Assembly: GCA_002104945.1 (NCBI GenBank)
Contig: MCFH01000063.1
Span: 186,001 to 250,000 of the forward strand
Reading direction: 5' to 3'
From: Piromyces finnis
Lineage: Eukaryota > Neocallimastigomycota > Neocallimastigomycetes > Neocallimastigales > Neocallimastigaceae
DNA: 64,000 nucleotides
Part shown: in pieces, positions 54,090 through 64,000 of the stretch
How the letters are laid out: each line of letters begins with the position of its first letter
Numbering within the stretch: the stretch's first letter is position 1
Notes under the pieces: generated by a model
What the model saw: only the letters and a program-made list of their open reading frames with translations
Told to the model about the DNA's origin: nothing
Database searches by the model: none
Position numbers and translations under genes: made by a program

Positions 54090-57000
54090 TTTCAAATTAA
54101 TAAACCATCAATAAAAATAATAGTTAAACTGTTTAATATATTTAAAATATTAATAAATAAAGTTTGTAGATATAATAATTAATTATTTCAATTGGAATTG
54201 AATAAATTAATTATCCATAAACATTTATAAAAATAAATTAAAATTTTAATAACTATAAAACCAAACATAAAATAGTATTAGATAAACTTTTTTACTATGT
54301 AATAATAATAATAATAAAAGTGATTATCATTTTAAATAAGATTGAATAACAATAATAATAACCAATAAATAATAATAATAATTAATATTATAGTATTCAT
54401 ATTACTATTATAGGTAATAGGTAGTGGTAGTAGTAGTTGTTGTTGTTACTATACTAATGATTATTATCTATTATTACAACTTATTATTTCCTAAGTAATA
54501 AACTTTTAAACTTTAACTTGATAATAAATTTAATTATATTATTCATTAGAGAATAATATTATTTTAAACTTACATATCATTATTTTAGTAATAAAAGTTA
54601 ATTCAACCAATGTCTAAAAGAAAAATAGAATAATCTTTAAAAATAAGAGAATTAATACAAAAAATGAATATTTTTTCAATATTTCTTTTCTTCAACAAGA
54701 ACAAATAACAAAGAAAAAATAGACACAACTTTTCTCTTATGAATAGATTATTTAATTATTATAATATTTAAATAATAATAAATAATAGTAAATAATAATA
54801 AATAATAATAAATAACAATGGACAATAATAATAAATATTATTTAAATGATATTTAAATAATAATAAATTATAATGGACAAAGGCAATCAATATTCATTTT
54901 AAAAGTTATTTTGATTTTACTATTGAATTATAAAAAAAGTTTTAATTAGTTTGTGTAACTTTTTTTATTATCAAACACTTTTCTTTATTTGTATAAAAAA
55001 CAAAGATTTTAATTAAAAATTAATTTAAAAAATGTTTTATTAAAAAATATTACACAATAAAAATAATAAAAATGGTAAAAGAATTAATATTGTTAAAACA
55101 ATAATTAATTAATTTTTATAATATTTAATGTTTACTTTTTTTTAAATAAAATTGTTGATCATCCTCAAATTTATATTAAGTAATTATTTTTAACCAATGA
55201 ATTAAGGTTTCCAGACTTTTAAAATAATAATTAATTAAATTATAGAATATTATTTTAATTAAATTCATTTAATTAACTCTTTAAACTTTAAAATATCTAT
55301 TTTTTATTTAATATTTAATATTTACCAAAAACTTTTTTTAATATTTCTATTTTAATTTAAAAAAAGTTAAATGTAACAGAATAATAAATAAATTAAAATA
55401 AAATGAAATAAATAATGAAAAATAATAAGGATAAAACAAATCAATTTATATAAAATATTTTAAACCTTTGAAATAGAATAAAAAAGAAATATAGAAAATA
55501 AATAACTGGTTTTATGGAAATATTATTTATATTTATGTTATATAATAATAGAGTTGTCTTTAAAAAATTAAAAAATATTACTTTTATATTTTATTTTGTG
55601 GTGTTTCAATATTCTTTTCATTCATTAAATTAATTGAATATATCTTTTATTAATAAATAAAATTAATTAAAGTTTAATTAATAATAAATTTAATAATTAA
55701 AGTTTTTTTAATTTATTGAAACTATTTAATATACATTTAATATAATAATTTTTTATACAGAAATTTAAATTGATCACAAAAAATTTGTTTATTATTAAAA
55801 GAAAAATTAATTAAAATTAATGGAATGGGATGATTTTCTTTTAACTCTACATAATAATAGAATGAATGAAAGAAACATTTCCTTCATAAATAGGTTTGAA
55901 AAGGTTAAAAAAATAATATATAATATATATTTTATTTTTAAAAAAGTTTAACAATACTTTATTAAATACCTTACATAATGATTTTAAAATTGTCTTTTTT
56001 TTTTTTTTTATTTTTTTATTTATAATATTATTATTGAATTAAAATATACTCTTTTTCTACTATAAATTTATTTTTATAGTAAAAGGATTAGAATATATAT
56101 CTTTTATTTATTTATTTGTCACTTTATTAATACCTATAAACATAATACTTTATTCTTGTTTAAAATAACAACCAAATGAAAAAATTGTTTTTAATAAAAT
56201 AATAAATGAAATATATGAATAATACAGTTATAATAATTTGTTTTTCCTTTATAATTGAACAAAAATGAAATGTTTATGCGTTTTTGTTAAAAACAAAAAA
56301 GGAAAAAATGGTGTAAATTATAATAGAATGGATTAAAAGTTTTTTTTTAAAATAGATGAAAAATAAAAATAATATTAAATTATAGTTTTCACAAAATATT
56401 ATTTTCGTGTTTGTTTTATATTAAACAAAAATATATATAATATTTAATCCTTTTTTTTTTTTTTTACTTCCAGATATATGTATATTTGATTCAAAATTAA
56501 TAATAATAAACAACTAAAAAAAAGGTTAGTTTTAAACATATAAATTAAAATTATTTAGATTGTAAAATTTAGATTGTAAAAATAAAATAATATTTATGTT
56601 TTTTTTTTATGTATTTGTATTTTATAAAATTATTAATTGAACCACTTTTTTTTATTATTTTTTGGTTATTTTTAGGGATTTAAGAAATTTACAATATTTA
56701 TATTATAAAAAATAAATATAAATAAAAGATTATAAAACCCAAATAATTTTTTAAGTGTAAAGTAAATTTATTTCTGACAAGAATTATATATATATTGTAA
56801 TTGTAAAAAGGTTAATTTATTTGTGAATGAATTAACTTTTTTGTAATGATAAAATATTAATTATTATATTTATAGTAGTATTCTAAAGGTTATATTAAAA
56901 ATTCTTCATATCAAATAATCTAGTTTATAAAACGAATTTTTAAATTTAGTTTTATATCTTTAATAACTAAAAATGTTTTATTTATCTCTTTTAATAACAC

Positions 57001-57286
57001 TAATATAAACTGTTAATTCTTTTTTATTATTATTATTATTATTATACTTTAAAGTTTTTTATATTTTTAAATTATGTATTATTTATTTATATAATTATTT
57101 ACATTTTATTAAATATTATATAATATTCTATTATAATGAAACATTTATATAAGTATTAAAAAAATTAAAAAAGAAAAAGGAAAATGAAATATTTATATTT
57201 TTATTTCTATATAGGATCCCCTTTTTTTTAATAAGGTTTTTTCCTCTCTATTATTATGATAATATTATATATAATTTATTTTTTTA
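54090..57286. other. Long AT-rich gene-free region
   Basis: 3.2 kb of A/T-rich DNA with AATAAT patches (54300-54400 and 54770-54860) and a short GTAGTGGTAGTAGTAGTTG stretch near 54423. No open frame with protein-like composition, RNA gene or mobile element is seen. Confidence 0.55.
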
Positions 57287-58952
57287 TTAATAATTATCTT
57301 CTATTGGTGGTAATTCTGCTCTCTCTATACAGTTTGGTAAACGTTGATTTCTATTGGAAAAATTATTTGAATAGGAATTTATATTACTAAAATTAAAAGT
57401 TACATTAGTATATTCATCCTCATTACTATTGGATCCTTTACTTCTATTAGATAAAAATGAAGGATCATTTAAACCCATCGCTGTGAACCTTAAATTATTT
57501 GCATTAATTGTAATGCTGGTATCACCGGAATATCTATTTTCTAATAAATTACTTTTACTTTCCTCAGCTTCTTTATTTAAATTGAGATTACTTAATTTTT
57601 CGTAGTACAATTTAGAACCATTGATATTTTTATTAAATTGATTACTAATACTACTTAGATTAAAATTATTGCATGATTTATTACAAGAAGGTGTTGTTGT
57701 TGCATTGATACTGGATTCATTCTTTAAATGAAGTAGTAAAATTTGATCAATAAAAATCATATAGTATTGTACATTAGCAATCATTGTTCGTATATCTTCA
57801 AAAGAGAATTCTAAGTTTTGATATCCTTTTTTATTTCGATAGTAAAATTTGAGAATAATGGATACGGAACATATTGGCAGGAAAACAATAGAAATAATAA
57901 TAGAAATAAGAATTCTAAATTCTGAAACATTTCTAAATCTTTTTAGGAAACCAAATTCAGATTGTCCCATTTCATTAAGTTTTCTTTTCAGGACAAAGAA
58001 TACCGTGAAATCGTATATTAATGAAGTATATATAATGGATATTTGAATAACCCAATAGGTGTTATAAAAATTATTGACCACTTGTCCATCAAAAACACCA
58101 TTAACATCATATAATTTTTCGGGTTTGAGGGTGAAATGGAAAAGGATAAGAGAAAGTTTTGCCAAATTGAATAAGGCACAAGATAAGTAGACATACCATA
58201 TGGATCTATCTTTTGTTACTGCTTTCGTACGAATCAGTGGATACCAATCAGCAATCATTTCCCCAAAATACCAACAAACTGTACCTATTTGACGTGTGAA
58301 AAACCATCTAAATGGATGCATTTCCGTAAAATATACATTATTTTGACATATATAGGATACATTTCCATTTTCGTCAGTTATTGGAGTATTGGAATAATAA
58401 TGTTTAAAATATTCACCCAATTTATCTATTACATCTCCAGAACCACTATAAAGAAAAAATATTATTTATTTATATTAATATAGTTAAAAAAAAAATTAAA
58501 TAAATTTTTTTTAAATTATTATAAAAAGTGTAATATTAATATCCTATTAAAATTATTAATTATTAATTTATATGTATATATTTAATATGTAATTTCATAA
58601 TAATTAATAAAGAGTATTATTGATATTTTTACCGTATAAGAAAATGAAGTAAAATAATTTTCATTACAGGTTTTTTAAAGCTGAATCGATGAATAATGAA
58701 AATAAGTAAAGTCCAATAAAAGAAATTAAATGTAAAAATTTTAGATATTGCATAAATGGCAATTCTAATAGATTCAATTTTATTATTGATAACGTCTTCT
58801 TCTGAAAGTGAATTTAAATATTGTATATAACATGTAAAATTAGTTCCTTTACTTCTTAACCATTGAAAATATGTAGCTTGATCTCTATTACTTTCAATAA
58901 AATATTGTCTTTCTGATTGTTCAATAGCTTGAATCTGCTCAAGTGTTAACAT
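57287..58952 (-). CDS. Multi-pass membrane protein of unknown function (two exons)
   Basis: Spliced model: 58952-58633 and 58445-57287 with a GT-AG intron of 187 nt, giving 492 residues. About six or seven hydrophobic helices are visible: residues ~60-85, a weaker pair at ~90-105 and ~145-165, then strong ones near ~185-207, ~225-250, ~270-297 and ~310-335. A conserved-looking loop reads GEMIADWYPLIRTKAV. The N-terminus has no signal peptide and the ~140-residue tail is Ser/Asn-rich and probably cytoplasmic. The layout (about seven helices, long polar tail) would suit a receptor-like protein, but no family motif is recognised. The splice junction is supported by the frame and by the donor falling at a CGG codon that would otherwise be followed by a stop. 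Confidence 0.75.
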
Positions 58953-60328
58953 TTTTTTTTAAATATATATTTATAATTATAATATTTTTTTTTCACTGTA
59001 ACATTATATATAAATGTTATTTAGAGTATATTTATTTTTTATTTTAATGTTTTAAATTATTATAATTGCTTAAAAAAATAAAAAGTAAAAAGGAAAAAAA
59101 AATTAATAAAACTTTTACTAATTTTTATATTTTTATATTCTTTTTTTTTTTTTTTTTTTCATTTTAACTTTTGTCATTGCCAATAATTCAAATATAATTT
59201 AAAGTTCAGTTAAGTAAAAAAAAAAAAAAAAAAATTAACCAATAATTTAGGAAAATCAAAAATCTCGATAGGTAATTAAATGTAAAATAATAAAATTGTT
59301 ATTTTGAATGGAGCATTTTTATTTATAAAGTTTTTTTAATTAATTAAATAGGAATATACTTATCATTTAAGTATAAAAAACCCAATTTTTTTTATGAATT
59401 ATGGTAAATAATTATAAATGTGTAGTAATTAAAGGTAAAGTTTAATAGTTAATATTTTTTTAATAATAGTATTAAAATCTAGAAAAAAAAATATTAATTA
59501 TGAATATAAAAGTATGATTGATACTAAAGTTTTTTTTATTTATTATTTTAATATTTGAATATAATATTTTATATGATATAAAAAAAATGAAATAGGAAAC
59601 CTAATTAATAGTAATGTTATAGTAATAGTAGTATTTTTTTTTTAAATTTCTTTTTTAAAATTATAATACATAACAATATTGGTATATTTAATTGTATATA
59701 ATTTTTAGTTACGAATTTCTTCTGGCTAAAAAGTTTGGCTAAAATGGTCAAAAACCTAGGATAAATATTAATTTTTTAGTGTAATTACATTGATTTATCT
59801 CTTTTAACTATTAAAAAAAAGATATTAATTTGGGTATAAAAGATTAAATTAGTATATAGTTCTATACTACTTTTTTTTTTATGATCTAACCTTATAAAAT
59901 GTATATTAAATATTAAATATTTATAATAAAAAATATTATAATATATATATTGATTTATAATAAAGATAAACAAAAAAAAAAGTAGTATTTGTGAATATAA
60001 TAAGTTATATAATATTATCTATGTGTACCTTTTTTTATATATATAACAAAATATAAAAATATTTTTATTCATTCAATTCAAAATGGGAATTACATACATT
60101 TTATATAACTATTGTTTTTATTCTATTTTTTTTTTATTTATTATAATATTAAAATTAATTACTAAACTTTATCAATTTATTCTCTATACACTGTAAATAT
60201 AAACATATTTTTTATATATTTTTAAAAAAAAGTATTAAAAACTTTATAAACTAAAAAACAATAAATATTAAATATTATTTCTATTCTTATTATTTAATTT
60301 TTTTTTAATTATTGTATGTTATGTACTT
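58953..60328. other. AT-rich intergenic region
   Basis: 1.4 kb of T and A runs between the membrane-protein gene and the CotH-CBM1 gene. No gene or regulatory element is recognised. Confidence 0.55.
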
Positions 60329-63300
60329 TTAATTATTAAAATCTAAAACACACATATGGAAGTAGTCATTGATTACTTGACATTTATAACCTTCAACACA
60401 ACATGGAGAGGCGTCTGGATGACCTAATCCACCACATGGTTGATAGGCTTGAGTATAGGAAGAGCAAGAATTTGAACTGATATTAGTAGTATAGCTTTTA
60501 ACAGCGGAATTTGTAGAAGTAGCAGGGTCAGTAATATAGTATACTTCGTTAAGGTATAATTTAAGACCAATATTTTTGGCATCTTGGAAGGAAATTCTAT
60601 CGAATTTTCTATCAGTATTGATTTTAATACTATATTTAGTCATTCCTGAAGTAGCAATATTTTGAATGGTACCAACATTAACATATTCATCAATATCTGC
60701 AAGATGAATTAAGATTTGAAGAGAAGCATTGGCAATAGTGGTTTTAGATTTGAAATATAAAGTACCTGAACCAAATTGTATATTATCATTTCTCTTAAAG
60801 GATACAGCACCCCAAGCACCAGTATTGATGTAGTTTACCATATAACCTTGACTATTGAATCTGGTAGATTCCACACCCCATGACCAATTATCCCATTGAC
60901 TTGAAACCTTAAAGGAATTTGCAACAATAATATCATATCTTTGTCCTGTACTTGTTGCTACAGCTGAAGAAGTTGCGGTTTTTGTTACTGTAGTAATAGC
61001 AGTAGCAGTCTTTGTTACTGTAGTTGTTACTGGTTTAATTGTAGTAGTAGTAGTAGTAGTAGTAGTAGTTGTTGTTGTTGTTGTTGTAGTTGGCTCAACA
61101 CTGGTAGTAGTAGTTGTTGTAGTAGTAGTTGGTTTAACTGTGGTAGTAGTAGTTGTTGTAGTAGTTGGTTTAACTGTAGTAGTCGTAGTAGAAGTAGAGA
61201 TTGTACCTGGAACAAAGTAAACATCATTAAGATATAAGGTAAGACCTTTGTTATTACCATCTTGAATAGAAATTCTATGGTATTTTCCATTAGCTGGTTC
61301 CTTAATAGCAACACTATATTGAGTCATTTTAGACTAGTTAAGATATAAATATATATATATTTTAATAGTTATTATTAAAGATAAAAATAAAAAAAACCTT
61401 TTTTTTTTGATAAAATATTTTTATCATTATATCATGGTAATAGTATTATTCATTTACTTACTGTAGAAATATTTTGAACGGTACCAACTTTAACATATTC
61501 ATCCACAGAGACAAGGTGAACTAAAATTTTAAGAGTAGCACTGGTATCATTGGTTTTAGCCTTAAAATATAAAGTTCCATCACCTAAATGAAGGTTATTA
61601 CCACTCTTAAATGAAACAGCACCCCATTTACCAGATGTAATATAATTAATCATATTACTTTCACTATCAAATTTACTACTTTGAACACCCCATGACCAAT
61701 TCTTCCAATCACTAGAAATAGCTGAAGAACCTTGTTTAATAATATCATACTTTACACCAGTACTTGTTGCAACTGGAGAGGAAGTCGTAGTAGTGGTAGT
61801 CTTAACAGTAGTAGTTGTTTTCTTTGTTGTGGTAGCTGCAGCACCACCAGTAACAAAGTAAACATCATTAAGGTATAATGTAAGACCATTATTCTTACCA
61901 TCTTGAATTGTTATTCTATCGTATTTACCAGTAGATGTTGCCTTCACAGCTACTTTATATTGTGTCATTTGAGTCTATAGCATAAATATTTGTATTATTT
62001 ATAAATATATATATAAACATAAATAATTTTTTTTAAAAAAAAATATTAGATATAAATAAAAATTAAAAAAAAGAAAAAGAAATCTTTCTTTCAATTATAT
62101 AAAAATACGTACTGTTGAAACTTTTTCGACAATACCAGCATTAACATAATCATCAAGATCGGCAAGATGTAATAAAACTTGAAGGGTAGCATTTGTATCA
62201 TTAGTTTTAGCCTTGAAATATAAAGTACCTTCACCAAATTTAACAGTGTCACTTCTCTTAAAAGATACACCTCCCCAAACACCAGAAGTAATATAATTGA
62301 CCATATTACCACTGGTATCAAATTTGTAACTTTTTACACCCCAAGACCAATTAATCCATTCAGAAGAAATCTTTGAAGATCCTTCCTTAATAATATCATA
62401 TCTTTCACCTACACTAGTGGTTGGTTCGGCTGAAGAAGTAGTTTCAGAGGTTTTTGTGGTTGTTGTGGAACTTTTAGTTGTGGTTGAAGTTTTAGTTTTA
62501 GTACTAGATTCTGATGATGATGAACCACCATAATTGTATGGTTTTGGAACAAATGAAGCAGCATCTGATAAAATTTCATTTTCGTTTAAACCATAGTTAC
62601 TTAAAGCAACCTTAAATTTATTTTTAATCCAAGTCTTAAGACTGTTTTCAACATTATTTTCAAAGGAACTTACTGATAAAGATTTTTTAGATCCTTTCTT
62701 ATTAATTCTACCTGGTAATGTACCATCAGCATTTGCAGTACAATCTTCTTGAATGTATGGTTTAAGGAATGATTTAATTTCACTTATACGAGAATTTAAT
62801 AAGTTTGGATTAAAGGCACCTACTAAGACTTCATTAACAATTTTCTTAAATTTAGTTTTATTTTGGAAAATTATTTTTTTAAGGATTGGAATATTTTTTT
62901 CCCAATCAGCTATCGTGAAATCAACGTATTGCTTGTTAGGATTAAATGTAGTACCATCTTGGTTTGAGGATTTACTAGACCATAATGAACTAGAAAGACC
63001 ATTACCAAAAGTATTATCAAAATCGTAATAAATGACCACCCATTTACCATCACTATCTTTTTTATACCAGTTGAAGTTATGACCATAAATCATAAAGTGA
63101 TCAAATGAACCAATTAACCATTCAAATGCTAAATACTTTAAAAAGATATCAACATCCATATATTTTTCAATATCCGAAACGGTATTACAATTATTAATAT
63201 TTGTAATAAATGTTTTAAATTGATTCATATCTGGGTAATCATCGTTTGCATTAAGACAAGCATAGGAAGAATTTGGTTTGAAGTTGAAACCACCGGATTT

Positions 63301-64000
63301 ACATTGAATTAAAGTTGTAACTTCTTCAACAGGTGGATTGAAGGTTTGTTTAATCCAAGAAGTTTTAATAGAATCCATGAATACGTATAAACCCCAGAAT
63401 TCTCCATTCATATAAAGTCTAGCATAGGAGGCTTGAGGAGATGGTAAACCTAATCTATTAGCAATATCACAACAAATCTTTGAACGAATTTTACTGGAAT
63501 CTCCAGGATCTGGTCTTAACTTGAAATTTTTACGACCTAAAAATTTCTTATCAAACTTTAAATTAAAACCTACTTTATCGTAGGAACGACCATACATACC
63601 ACCAGTTTTATAAGTGACTTTATCATAAGTTTTTGAATTTCTAGATATTTTAATAAAAAATAAATAAAAAAATTTTTTTTTTATAAATAATGAATGAATT
63701 ATTTTTATAATGTAATTAATATTATAAAGAAAATATTATTTTAGTAATAATAGTAATCACTCTACCCATTCCATTTAACAAGAATAGTAGCATTTTTATA
63801 TTCAAAATCTGGAATATTTGCAGCACCTTTTGCTTGAATATCACTTGAAGAAACTTGAGCCATTTTAATTAAATTATTAACTTCTGAAGTAGGCATAGTA
63901 ACATATAGATCAACCATTGTCAAATCTATTTCATCAAAAGTTCTATCTAAACCGCTTAAGAAAGCACCAAATACGGTTGTAACTTTATATATAAAATAAA
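60329..64000 (-). CDS. CotH-domain protein with three repeated modules and a C-terminal CBM1 (partial, start beyond window)
   Basis: Exons on the minus strand: (beyond 64000)-63766, 63640-62113, 61974-61462 and 61333-60329, with GT-AG introns. The N-terminus lies outside the window. The CotH kinase-like domain spans about 63700-62560, with FLGRKNFKLR, YARLYMNGEFWGLYV and the metal-site YYDFD. A Ser/Thr linker leads to three copies of a ~130-residue module (NWSWGV, GTLYFK.KT, MTQYKVAV, DGKNNGLTLYLNDVYFV). They are separated by Thr-rich linkers, one with a run of about 15 Thr. The last ~40 residues have the CBM1 pattern (CGG..H....CC..GYKC...NDYF..C). CBM1 binds crystalline cellulose, so this is probably a surface or secreted protein that ties CotH to plant fibre. 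The modules look like beta-sandwich carbohydrate-binding domains, but I do not recognise the family. Confidence 0.85.

Overview
The window is about 64 kb of extremely AT-rich eukaryotic DNA: long A/T runs, ATT/AAT microsatellites, compact genes with many short GT-AG introns and no operons. The gene content points to an anaerobic gut fungus (Neocallimastigomycota): CotH-type proteins, a CotH protein ending in a fungal CBM1 cellulose-binding module, BspA-like leucine-rich-repeat proteins, and a class C-like seven-helix receptor with an unusual ectodomain. The taxon is inferred from base composition and families; no species is assigned.

Layout. 1.2-8.5 kb (+): a tandem pair of secreted, probably GPI-anchored CotH proteins whose first three exons are identical in length (55/69/142 nt). 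9.7-12.1 kb (-): a secreted calcineurin-like (PPP/Shelph-like) phosphatase with five exons; a paralogue with the same exon plan lies at 31.6-33.9 kb (-). 12.8-17.3 kb (-): a broken RNF213-like gene keeping an RZ-type zinc finger. 18.1-18.8 kb: an ATTACT hexanucleotide array. 20-31 kb: retroelements stacked upstream of a tRNA-Gly(UCC) gene. These are one 646-bp solo LTR, one solo LTR of a Ty3/gypsy chromovirus, and a complete 7.5-kb copy of that chromovirus, all at the same GGTTA target. 36.4-38.6 kb: two copies of a tRNA-derived SINE bracketing a second copy of the 646-bp solo LTR. 39.4-45.7 kb (+): a 20-exon receptor gene (parallel-beta-helix-like ectodomain, EGF-like domain, seven helices). 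46.6-54.0 kb (-): three tandem copies of a secreted LRR plus transglutaminase-like gene with a lost catalytic cysteine; the middle copy is a pseudogene. 57.3-59.0 kb (-): an unknown multi-pass membrane protein. 60.3-64.0 kb (-): a CotH protein with three copies of an unrecognised ~130-residue module and a C-terminal CBM1, running off the window end.

Most host genes encode secreted or surface proteins, which suggests a region of lineage-specific surface genes growing by local duplication. The retroelements sit at a tRNA gene and in gene-free DNA, away from the coding sequences. Splice models were built by hand from GT/AG sites, reading-frame continuity and comparison of paralogues; they are internally consistent in frame but have no transcript support.
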